From Rhodospirillales bacterium (lineage in GTDB: Bacteria > Pseudomonadota > Alphaproteobacteria > Rhodospirillales > Casp-alpha2): a stretch of 17,402 nucleotides of DNA. The notes below the pieces were generated by a model that saw only the letters and a list, made by a program, of their open reading frames with translations, was not told where the DNA came from and searched no databases. The DNA lies in NCBI GenBank assembly GCA_021775275.1, contig JAJFIE010000500.1:1-17402 (forward strand), given 5' to 3'. The position numbers were made by a program, and so were the translations under genes. This document shows, piece by piece, positions 1-6,624 of this stretch. Position 1 is the stretch's first letter. The number at the start of each line of letters is the position of its first letter.

Positions 1-218
1 GCCATGACCATTATCAGCACGTCGTGGCTGTCCAGTTTCGGCGTATCGACGACCTCTATCTGCATGGCCGTGTCGGGATCGCCATGGCGCTCGCGGCGGA
101 TGGCCCAGGCGTACATGTTTTTCGGTACATGGCCCAGGGGGGGAATCTCGCCCAGCTCATACAGGTCCTTCTTTACCTGCCCCGGAAACAAATCAATCAC
201 CTCGGCTGCATCACTCAT
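1..218 (-). CDS. ccr: Crotonyl-CoA carboxylase/reductase, N-terminal part (cut by window edge)
   Basis: This is the 5' end of a gene running off the left edge; 72 codons are visible. The reverse-strand translation starts MSDAAEVIDLFPGQVKKDLY and continues through ELGEIPPLGHVPKNMYAWAI and a DSHDVLIMVMA stretch. This is the characteristic N-terminus of crotonyl-CoA carboxylase/reductase, an MDR-superfamily enzyme that reductively carboxylates crotonyl-CoA to ethylmalonyl-CoA with NADPH and CO2. The ATG at 218-216 has GAGGAA about 8 nt upstream. The divergent neighbour is ethylmalonyl-CoA mutase, the enzyme two steps later in the same pathway, which supports the assignment strongly. The catalytic and NADPH-binding parts lie outside the window, so an intact enzyme is inferred and not seen. 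Confidence 0.9.
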   Translation of the reverse strand, partial: MSDAAEVIDLFPGQVKKDLYELGEIPPLGHVPKNMYAWAIRRERHGDPDTAMQIEVVDTPKLDSHDVLIMVM

Positions 219-423
219 GATTGGATATTCCTCTGTATTGCTTGTATCGCTGAAATTCCATTTGGAAAAAGTGGTATCTTGGTTTTAGACTGGCAAAAAT
301 CTTTTCGCAATGCACAAAAATATCAGATTGTTCATAAAAAACTTGCCTAAACGCAATTTTATATCCAATTTCAGTGTATTACAGTAACAAAACTTCTCTC
401 CTAAGCGATCTCAAGAGGCCGGA
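219..423. promoter_or_regulatory. Divergent ccr/ecm promoter region
   Basis: This AT-rich 205-bp spacer must hold the promoters of both divergent genes. It contains a dyad TTCCA-TT-TGGAA at 256-267, and an 8-mer in inverted orientation at either side: CTGAAATT at 250-257 and AATTTCAG at 367-374. CGCAAT occurs at 306-311 and again at 352-357. I could not assign convincing -35/-10 boxes. The mirrored 8-mers suggest a shared regulator, but that is inference. Confidence 0.5.
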
Positions 424-2454
424 ATGAAGAAAGATTTCGCAGATGCAGGAAAAACGAGTGCACCGCAGCGTACCATTGGACGTGCCAGTGAACGTGACAG
501 GCCGTGGCTGTTTCGCACCTATTCCGGCCATTCATCGGCAGGAGAATCCAATGCGCTCTACCGGCGCAATCTGAGCAAGGGCCAGACCGGTCTTTCCGTC
601 GCTTTCGATCTGCCGACCCAGACCGGTTACGATTCCGACCATCCTCTGGCCCGTGGCGAGGTCGGCAAGGTCGGCGTGCCGATCTCTCACCTGGGCGATA
701 TGCAGACCCTGTTCGACGGCATTCCGCTGGACGAGATGAACACCTCCATGACCATCAATGCACCGGCGGCATGGTTGCTGGCGCTTTATATCGCGGCGGC
801 GGAAAAACAGGGCGTTGCCCGTGCATCACTGAGCGGCACGGTACAGAACGACATCATCAAGGAATATCTGAGCCGCGGCACCTACATCTTCCCGCCGGGA
901 CCGAGCCTGAAGCTGATCGCCGATACGGTGGCGTTCACCTATACCGAAGTGCCGAAATGGAACCCGGTGAATGTGTGCTCGTACCATTTGCAGGAAGCCG
1001 GCGCGACGCCGGTGCAGGAACTGGCGTTTGCCCTGGCCACGGCGACGGCGGTGCTGGATGCGGTGCGGGCATCGGGCCAGGTGCCGGACGCCGATTTTGC
1101 AACCGTGGTTGGCCGCATCAGCTTTTTTGTCAATGCGGGGATCCGGTTCGTTACCGAAATTTGCAAGATGCGGGCGTTTACGGAACTGTGGGACGAGATC
1201 ACGCGGGAGCGTTATGGCGTTGATGATCCCAAGATGCGACGGTTCCGCTACGGCGTGCAGGTCAATTCTCTGGGCCTGACGGAACAGCAGCCGGAAAACA
1301 ATGTCTATCGAATCCTGCTGGAAATGCTGGCGGTGACGCTGTCCAGGGGCGCCCGGGCGCGGGCTGTGCAACTGCCAGCCTGGAACGAGGCGCTGGGTCT
1401 GCCCAGACCATGGGATCAGCAGTGGTCGCTGCGCCTGCAACAGATTGTCGCCTATGAGACTGACCTATTGGAATACGCCGATATCTTTGATGGCTCCAAA
1501 GCTATCGAGGAAAAGGTTGCGGCATTGAAGGTCGAGGCGCTGGCGGCGCTGGAGAAGATCGACGCCATGGGCGGGGCCGTGACGGCGGTCGAGCAGAGCT
1601 ACATGAAACGCCAGTTGGTGGAATCCAACGCCGAACGTCTGGCCGCCATCGAACGCGGCGACCAGGTCGTGGTCGGCGTGAACAAGTATACCGAGACCGA
1701 AGAAAGCCCACTCACGACCGGAGATGGCAGCTTCCTCGCCATCGATCCCAAGGTTGAGTCGGAGCAGATTGATCGGTTGCAGGCATGGCGGGATGGCCGT
1801 GATCAGGCCGCCGTGGATACGGCGCTGGCGGAACTTCGCGCCGCCGCAACCGAAGACCGCAATGTGATGGAGCCATCCATTGCCTGCGCTCATGCGGGTG
1901 TGACCACCGGCGAATGGGGGCAGGCGTTGCGCGATGTCTATGGTGAATACCGTGCGCCCACGGGGATTCACGGTGCGGGCGCCGCGTCGGTCAGCGATAT
2001 TGAAACTGCGCGAAACCGGGTTGGCGCGGCATCGGACAAGCTGGGGCGGCGTCTCAAGATGCTGGTCGGCAAGCCCGGTCTGGATGGACACTCCAACGGC
2101 GCGGAACAGATTGCCGTGCGCGCCCGGGACGCAGGAATCGAAGTCGTCTACGAAGGCATCCGCCTGACGCCTGCGGAAATTGTCGAGGCCGCGTTACAGG
2201 AAAACGTCCACGTGATCGGTCTGTCCATCCTGTCCGGCTCGCACTTGCCCCTGGTCGGTGAGGTGCTTGAGCGCATGAAAGCCAAGGGACTGGATGACGT
2301 GCCGCTGATTGTCGGCGGCATCATCCCGCCGGAAGACGCCGAGGCGCTTCTGAGAGCCGGAGTGACGCGGGTCTACACGCCGAAGAATTTCGACCTCAAC
2401 GACATCATGCTCGATATCGCGGGTATTGCGGAAAACGCCGCTGTTGCAGCCTGA
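424..2454 (+). CDS. ecm: Ethylmalonyl-CoA mutase, coenzyme B12-dependent
   Basis: This 676-aa, single-chain B12-dependent acyl-CoA mutase converts (2R)-ethylmalonyl-CoA to (2S)-methylsuccinyl-CoA in the cytoplasmic ethylmalonyl-CoA pathway. The N-terminal TIM-barrel substrate domain covers about residues 25-510 and includes RTYSGHSSAGESN (31-43) and the FDLPTQTGYDSDHP stretch (61-74). The latter separates ethylmalonyl-CoA mutases from methylmalonyl-CoA mutases, which usually read FDLATHRGYDSDHP there. The C-terminal cobalamin-binding domain (about 540-670) has the base-off/His-on signature D554-x-H556-x-x-G559, followed by SILSG (601-605) and a GG pair (631-632). Length fits the family. AGAGG lies upstream of the ATG. 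The divergent neighbour ccr confirms the pathway, and a strong hairpin terminator follows the stop. No truncation or missing key residue was seen. Confidence 0.95.
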   Translation: MKKDFADAGKTSAPQRTIGRASERDRPWLFRTYSGHSSAGESNALYRRNLSKGQTGLSVAFDLPTQTGYDSDHPLARGEVGKVGVPISHLGDMQTLFDGIPLDEMNTSMTINAPAAWLLALYIAAAEKQGVARASLSGTVQNDIIKEYLSRGTYIFPPGPSLKLIADTVAFTYTEVPKWNPVNVCSYHLQEAGATPVQELAFALATATAVLDAVRASGQVPDADFATVVGRISFFVNAGIRFVTEICKMRAFTELWDEITRERYGVDDPKMRRFRYGVQVNSLGLTEQQPENNVYRILLEMLAVTLSRGARARAVQLPAWNEALGLPRPWDQQWSLRLQQIVAYETDLLEYADIFDGSKAIEEKVAALKVEALAALEKIDAMGGAVTAVEQSYMKRQLVESNAERLAAIERGDQVVVGVNKYTETEESPLTTGDGSFLAIDPKVESEQIDRLQAWRDGRDQAAVDTALAELRAAATEDRNVMEPSIACAHAGVTTGEWGQALRDVYGEYRAPTGIHGAGAASVSDIETARNRVGAASDKLGRRLKMLVGKPGLDGHSNGAEQIAVRARDAGIEVVYEGIRLTPAEIVEAALQENVHVIGLSILSGSHLPLVGEVLERMKAKGLDDVPLIVGGIIPPEDAEALLRAGVTRVYTPKNFDLNDIMLDIAGIAENAAVAA

Positions 2455-2482
2455 CTGATTTTCCGGCGCACAGAAAAAGTGG

Positions 2483-2522
2483 CGGCGGTGTGGCCAGGGA
2501 AGGCACACCGCCGTTATTTTTT
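2483..2522. terminator. Strong hairpin terminator, probably bidirectional
   Basis: A perfect 10-bp stem CGGCGGTGTG / CACACCGCCG (2483-2492 and 2504-2513) encloses an 11-nt loop. On the plus strand it is followed by TTATTTTTT, giving rho-independent termination of ecm. On the minus strand the same stem is followed by a CACTTTTT tract (AAAAAGTG on plus at about 2474-2481), so it could also stop transcription of the minus-strand small gene at 2610-2819. Confidence 0.85.
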
Positions 2523-2609
2523 GATGTTTTCTTGTTTTCGTTGTGGTTTCCGGAGGTCGTCCCCGGAGTCGGGACAGGGCTGGTGAACGGGCTGTGGGGA
2601 GATACCGGT

Positions 2610-2819
2610 TCACGCGGCCCAGGGGATTTGCTTTTTACGTTCATGAACGTTCGCGGCATGGCGGGCATCGCCGTAACGCTGCCACAGGGATTCTTCGGCA
2701 TCGGCATGGGCGTGGGCGAATTTCGCGCTCTGGTGGACGCCAATGGTCTGATCTGCCGCGCCCCGGTCGTGCACTGTGTAACTGCCGAGAGAGTGGTCAA
2801 ACTTGACATGAAACCGCAC
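2610..2819 (-). CDS. Small His-rich protein of unknown function (GTG start)
   Basis: I do not recognise this 69-aa protein. It should be real: the GTG start (2819-2817) is preceded by a perfect AGGAGG (2825-2830 on plus) at 5-nt spacing, and by hand count about two-thirds of codons end in G or C, as in neighbouring genes. The protein starts MRFHVKFDHSLGSYTVHDR. It has eight histidines (4, 9, 17, 29, 36, 38, 54, 59), a probable short beta-rich N-terminal half, and a helical, charged C-terminal half with AHADAEESLWQRYGDARHAA. It has no signal peptide, membrane segment or cysteine. It stands alone, convergent with ecm, and could share the hairpin at 2483-2522 as terminator. The overlapping longer frames on both strands lack comparable ribosome binding sites. 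Function is open. Confidence 0.6.
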   Translation of the reverse strand: MRFHVKFDHSLGSYTVHDRGAADQTIGVHQSAKFAHAHADAEESLWQRYGDARHAANVHERKKQIPWAA

Positions 2820-2824
2820 GGGAA

Positions 2825-2830
2825 CCTCCT
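2825..2830 (-). promoter_or_regulatory. Consensus Shine-Dalgarno deciding a GTG start
   Basis: AGGAGG on the minus strand sits 5 nt before the GTG at 2819-2817. It is the main evidence that the 69-aa reading frame is translated and that GTG is its start. Confidence 0.65.
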
Positions 2831-2992
2831 GTTTATCGGGTTGTTGTGTCTGACAGAAAGCACTCTAGGCGGCATCAGTGTCATCATTGTGACTCCCGTA
2901 TGACGTTTTCGTGTCGCTGCCTGTCAATGTGCGCCGTATGATGGATCATGCGGCTGCGGAGCCATCATGACGACAGGTTGGAATGGGCAGGG

Positions 2993-4003
2993 ATGAACGA
3001 TGATGTGATCGCCGGTCTGGGCGCGTCGGCCCGCGCCATTGGCCGAGCGGATTTTTACAGCGCGTTGCTTCGCGTCCTGAGCCATGGCGTTCCGTGGGAA
3101 TCACGGGCCGTGGTCCGTTATTCCCTGTATGCGCCGCCGGAATACTTGAGCGAGGAAGGGCTGGACCCGGAACTGCTGGCCGTCTACTTGCGCGGTTATT
3201 ACCGGGTCGATCCCTATTACAGACTGTTTCGTCAGAATCCGCGTTCCGGCGTGATCAGCCTGACCCGGCATTTGAAGGGCAGGGATGAGAGCCCCTATGT
3301 CATGATTTATGCGTCTCTCGCCAACTGGTCCGACGAACTGGCAGTGATGCTGCCGGGGCACGGCGGTACAGCCATCGGCTTGTTCTGGGAAACCAGCAGG
3401 CAACCGTTCGGTGATGAGGAGATTGCGGCGCTTGAGAAAATGTATCCATTGGTGGCAGGTCTGCATGAAGCGCATGTGGACCGTCTGATGGATCATGTGG
3501 GTTCAAATCCGCAGAGTGACGGTATCGATCAGGCCCATGCCGTTATTGATCAGGGAGGACAGCGTGTCATCGCCAGTGAAAGTTGGCCCGGGGAGGACGC
3601 CAAACTGGAAAAGGATATCGGAACCATGATCACCCGGGGCGGGGGTGATTATCAATGCAGGAATGGCGGTCTGCTACATGGAGAAAAGCTGGCGGCTGAT
3701 TTTGCTCTCGCGCCGGGTGGATGGCTGGTGATCTATGAAGCGGGTGGCCCTGCGCCAGAACCAGTATCCCTTGATCAGGCCGTGAACGGTTTCAGGAACG
3801 GTGACCTGACCCCCAGAGAACGAGAGATCGTCGGCCTGATCGTTTCGGGGCTGTCCAACGCCCAGATCGCCAGTGAGATGAAAATTGAGGTGGGTTCCGT
3901 GAAAAACCACCGCGGCAGGCTATACAAAAAGCTGGGTGTTTCCGGCGAACGTGATCTGTTCAAGATGTTCCTGGATTATCTCGTCAGCTTTGATGCCGCG
4001 TAA
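2993..4003 (+). CDS. LuxR-family transcriptional regulator
   Basis: This 336-aa (from the ATG at 2993) DNA-binding regulator has a C-terminal LuxR/GerE helix-turn-helix at about residues 270-326. It begins LTPREREIV (272-280), with the turn at SGLSNAQIASEM and recognition helix SVKNHRGRLYKKLGV (302-316). The N-terminal 250 residues are a divergent sensory region. The stretch YYRVDPYY (69-76) faintly recalls the Y-x-x-DP part of acyl-homoserine-lactone-binding domains, but the other ligand residues cannot be matched by eye and no luxI is present, so quorum sensing is not claimed. No receiver domain is seen. An in-frame ATG at 2948 would add 15 residues; 2993 is preferred because GGCAGGG precedes it. 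The regulator lies 156 nt upstream of a Rieske oxygenase in the same direction and most likely controls it. Confidence 0.85.
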   Translation: MNDDVIAGLGASARAIGRADFYSALLRVLSHGVPWESRAVVRYSLYAPPEYLSEEGLDPELLAVYLRGYYRVDPYYRLFRQNPRSGVISLTRHLKGRDESPYVMIYASLANWSDELAVMLPGHGGTAIGLFWETSRQPFGDEEIAALEKMYPLVAGLHEAHVDRLMDHVGSNPQSDGIDQAHAVIDQGGQRVIASESWPGEDAKLEKDIGTMITRGGGDYQCRNGGLLHGEKLAADFALAPGGWLVIYEAGGPAPEPVSLDQAVNGFRNGDLTPREREIVGLIVSGLSNAQIASEMKIEVGSVKNHRGRLYKKLGVSGERDLFKMFLDYLVSFDAA

Positions 4004-4051
4004 AAATAAACACAATTCCAATTTGGCATGATTTTTCTGATTTGTTGCTGG

Positions 4052-4091
4052 TGGTGACCGGGGGCACCATTGATGCGAACATTCCGGTTCG
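4052..4091. promoter_or_regulatory. Two tandem dyads upstream of the Rieske oxygenase gene
   Basis: Two short inverted repeats lie 69-108 nt before the oxygenase ATG: TGGTG-(8 nt)-CACCA at 4052-4069 and CGAAC-(6 nt)-GTTCG at 4076-4091. The second, with 5-bp arms and 16 nt total, is about the size of a LuxR-type operator. Their position between luxR and its presumed target suggests operators. This rests on symmetry and position only. Confidence 0.3.
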
Positions 4092-4159
4092 GTTAGTCTG
4101 GCATTATCAAACGAACAAATTTCGGCTATGCTGCCGGGGAATTTAAGGGAAACACGACC

Positions 4160-5293
4160 ATGACGGTTATCAACCTGACACACGATGCGCTGGAAAATTT
4201 TGACGACAATCCTGCGTACTCGCATACCCTGCCGGGATATTATTACTATGATCCGGATATCTATGCGCGGGAGCTGCCGGCGATCTTCTACCGGTCCTGG
4301 CTGTACGCCGGGCATGTGTGCATGCTGGCCGAGCCCGGTGACTACATGGTCCGTGACATTGGCGACCAGAGCATCATCATCCTGCGTGACCGGGATGGTG
4401 AGCTGCGCGGTTACCATAACGTCTGTCAGCACCGGGCGCATCGTCTGCTGGAAGGCGAAGGCCGGATCAGGACGTTGATTTCATGTCCCTATCATGCCTG
4501 GGCCTATGATTTTTCGGGGGACCTGAAACGTATCCCCGGCGAGGAACTGACCGGCGGATATGACAAGGGCAAAATGTGTCTGAAGTCCGTTCAGGTGGAA
4601 CAGTTTCTGGGCTTCGTGTTCTTCAATCTGGATGCTTCTGCGGAATCATTATCGTCACAGACCGGCGACATGGAGCAGGAATTCCGCTCGTTTTGTCCCA
4701 ACCCGGAGGATTTGAAGCGCGGCTATACCAAGACCTATGCCGTCAAAGCCAACTGGAAGAATGTGATCGAGAATTATTCCGAGTGTTATCACTGCCCGGT
4801 CTCGCACCCGACTCTGGCCCAGAATGCGCTGGATATGACCGATTACCGCATTCAGGTGAACAAGGCCTATCACCATCACAATTCCGGCAATCGTGGTGAT
4901 ATGCAGGGCTATGGTTTCGATGAGGGCGCTGCTCCCCGTGCCGCAGAATTCGGTGGCTGGTATGTTTTCCCCGGCGTGTCCTTTGAATTCTATCCCGGCG
5001 GCAAACTGACCGTATTCCACAACGTCCCGGCGGGACCCGAAGAAACCACGCAAAATATAGAATGGTATTTCGAAGGGGATGCGCCCACCGAAGAAGAACA
5101 GGCGGTGATTGATTTTGTCGATGTGGTCCGGCGTGAGGATTTTCCGCTGGTCGAAAGCGTGCAGAAAGGACTGCATTCTCATGGCTACAAGCAAGGTCGT
5201 TTCGTCGTCGATGAAGATCGAACATATATCAGCGAACATGCCGTGCACGATCTGCAAATGAAGGTTCTCAGGGCCTTGGGCGAGATCGATTGA
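4160..5293 (+). CDS. Rieske non-heme iron oxygenase, alpha subunit
   Basis: This 377-aa oxygenase component activates O2 with electrons from a partner reductase. The Rieske [2Fe-2S] site is C89-x-H91 and C109-x2-H112. The catalytic domain has the mononuclear iron site in ENYSECYHCPVSHP: H211, H216 and probably D327. The bridging position between the two centres is Glu (E208), not the Asp of naphthalene-type dioxygenases. Established knowledge: Glu here and the ENYxECYHCP context are typical of oxygenases acting on quaternary amines (carnitine monooxygenase CntA, glycine betaine and stachydrine demethylases). That subgroup is therefore the best guess, but the substrate is not shown. No reductase or ferredoxin gene is in the window. 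AAGGGA lies upstream of the ATG, and the stop overlaps the following dehydrogenase start (TGATG). Confidence 0.9.
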   Translation: MTVINLTHDALENFDDNPAYSHTLPGYYYYDPDIYARELPAIFYRSWLYAGHVCMLAEPGDYMVRDIGDQSIIILRDRDGELRGYHNVCQHRAHRLLEGEGRIRTLISCPYHAWAYDFSGDLKRIPGEELTGGYDKGKMCLKSVQVEQFLGFVFFNLDASAESLSSQTGDMEQEFRSFCPNPEDLKRGYTKTYAVKANWKNVIENYSECYHCPVSHPTLAQNALDMTDYRIQVNKAYHHHNSGNRGDMQGYGFDEGAAPRAAEFGGWYVFPGVSFEFYPGGKLTVFHNVPAGPEETTQNIEWYFEGDAPTEEEQAVIDFVDVVRREDFPLVESVQKGLHSHGYKQGRFVVDEDRTYISEHAVHDLQMKVLRALGEID

Positions 5294-6060
5294 TGGGTTG
5301 TCTGGACGGGCGGGTCGCCGTCATTACCGGCGGCAGCCGCGGATTGGGACGTGCAACGGTTGAGCGTTTCGCCCGGGAAGGCGCGCATGTGATCACCGGC
5401 AGTACCCGGCAGCCGGATCAGGCATTCGGCGATGGTATTCAATGGCAGCACCTGGACATGCAGGATCAGGCAAGCATTGCTGCGCTGATCCAGCGGGCCG
5501 GGGACGACCATGGTCGGCTCGACATTCTGGTCAACAATGCCGGGATCGAGGTTGAGGAAACTGCGGAACAATCATCTGACGACGACTGGCAGCGGATATC
5601 CGATATCAATATGCGGGGTGTATTCGAGGCGACCCGCGCGGCAATCGCACTGATGCGCAAAGGTGGCGGCGGATCAATTGTCAATCTGGGGTCTATCAGC
5701 GCCTTTGTCTCCGATCCCAATCTGGCGCTCTATAACGCATCCAAGGCCTGGGTGATCGGATTCACCCGGTCGGTAGCCGTTGACCACGGTAAGGACGGTA
5801 TCCGTTGCAATGCGGTGTGTCCGGGCTGGATCATGACCGACATGCTGATGCAGACTTTCGGACAGGCGGCAGATGTGGATGCGGCAATTAAGGACGCCAT
5901 CGCCAAACACCCCCTCGGGCGACTGGGAGAGCCGCGCGACATCGCCAATGCTATCGTGTGGCTGGCGTCCGATGAGGCATCGTTTGTTTCGGGAACGACG
6001 TTGACGGTGGATGGCGCCCTGACCGCCGGTGCGCCTGTGGACCCGGGAAGTTCCGCCTAG
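5293..6060 (+). CDS. Short-chain dehydrogenase/reductase (classical SDR)
   Basis: This 255-aa NAD(P)-dependent oxidoreductase has a Rossmann fold. The cofactor motif TGGSRGLG is at 12-19, NNAG at 81-84, and the catalytic triad is S134, Y147, K151, with N106 in the expected Asn position. The tail LTVDGALTAG is usual for the FabG-like branch. The likely start is the ATG at 5293, which shares one base with the stop of the Rieske gene (TGATG), so translation is probably coupled. A TTG three bases earlier is in frame but less likely. It probably oxidises or reduces the product of the oxygenase, for example an alcohol or carbinol intermediate; this is inferred from linkage only. Its TAG stop lies within a CTAG shared with the convergent gene. 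Confidence 0.9.
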   Translation: MGCLDGRVAVITGGSRGLGRATVERFAREGAHVITGSTRQPDQAFGDGIQWQHLDMQDQASIAALIQRAGDDHGRLDILVNNAGIEVEETAEQSSDDDWQRISDINMRGVFEATRAAIALMRKGGGGSIVNLGSISAFVSDPNLALYNASKAWVIGFTRSVAVDHGKDGIRCNAVCPGWIMTDMLMQTFGQAADVDAAIKDAIAKHPLGRLGEPRDIANAIVWLASDEASFVSGTTLTVDGALTAGAPVDPGSSA

Positions 6061-6500
6061 GCGACAGCTTTCTCCTTGCCAGGCAGGAACACGGCGATGG
6101 GTTTTTCCTTGGCGCTTCGCGCTGCATCCGGATTGTTAATTTCCGGTTTCATGGCTTCCGTTAAATAGCGGACGATGCCGTCATGGTATTCCGGTTTGAC
6201 CAGCGACCACGAGACATAGACGCCGACACGGTCGTAGTAATGCTCAATCTCAGGATCATCGATTTTTTCATCCAGCGTCTGCGCCAGATCCTGGGTCGAG
6301 CCCACATACAGCCACTTGGACCCGGCGCCGCCATGCCAGATGACATAGACGCCCGCAATGCCTTGCAGATTCTCGGCGGTGGTGTCGAGAAACATCAGGT
6401 TATGGAACCGGTCTTTCGGGTTGCGCGCCCATTTAATATCTACGGGCGGGCCAACCGCACGATCATCCGAGTCTTTGCCCAAGCCAAACAGATTTAACAT
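6057..6500 (-). CDS. GIY-YIG-like small protein, probably degenerate active site
   Basis: This 147-aa protein carries a GIY-YIG-like core: GVYVIW at 50-55 and WLYVGSTQDL at 63-72, the two strands that define the nuclease superfamily. The Arg expected three residues after the Leu of the second motif is Thr (T75), and the later EAMKPEINNP (115-124) only loosely resembles the catalytic Glu region. A nuclease activity is therefore doubtful. The N-terminal 45 residues (with RNPKDRFHNLMFLDTTAENL) look like an accessory segment, and the tail is Lys/Ala-rich. GGAGAA lies upstream of the ATG. It is a stand-alone gene, convergent with the dehydrogenase, stops interlocked in CTAG. Role unknown. Confidence 0.7.
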   Translation of the reverse strand: MLNLFGLGKDSDDRAVGPPVDIKWARNPKDRFHNLMFLDTTAENLQGIAGVYVIWHGGAGSKWLYVGSTQDLAQTLDEKIDDPEIEHYYDRVGVYVSWSLVKPEYHDGIVRYLTEAMKPEINNPDAARSAKEKPIAVFLPGKEKAVA

Positions 6501-6547
6501 ATCGCCAGGTTCTCCAAGCGGGGTGTCTGTTCCTCAATGCATACTGT

Positions 6548-6567
6548 ACACGGTTTTTACGCCGTGT
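6548..6567. promoter_or_regulatory. Inverted repeat upstream of the GIY-YIG-like gene
   Basis: ACACGG and CCGTGT form 6-bp perfect arms around an 8-nt spacer (TTTTTACG), 48 nt before the start of the minus-strand gene at 6500. No U-run follows on the minus strand, so it fits an operator better than a terminator of the upstream deacylase gene. Evidence is symmetry and position only. Confidence 0.3.
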
Positions 6568-6624
6568 TCACGCCCACCTCACGAAAACATAGGGCCGGGA
6601 GGGTTAAAAATCGGTGAATTCGTT

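Noticed and set aside
302..310. TTTTCGCAA as a short-chain acyl-CoA regulator (RamB/PccR-like) half-site
   Set aside because: Single imperfect half-site without the paired TTTGCAAA-type copy; not enough to call.
826..1440. 204-aa minus-strand frame inside ecm
   Set aside because: Antisense shadow of a well-conserved enzyme; Arg/His-rich composition without a family signature.
2490..2903. 137-aa plus-strand frame and the overlapping 160-aa minus-strand frame at 2405-2887
   Set aside because: Both run through the terminator hairpin or the ecm 3' end, have no good ribosome binding site, and compete with the 69-aa minus frame that has a consensus one.
2993..4003. LuxR protein as a quorum-sensing receptor
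   Set aside because: Only a YYRVDPYY resemblance to the autoinducer domain; no luxI homolog and no full ligand-residue set visible.
4014..4026. AATTCCAATTTGG resembling AATTCCATTTGG at 254-265
   Set aside because: Differs by an inserted base, AT-rich, in unrelated contexts; likely coincidence.
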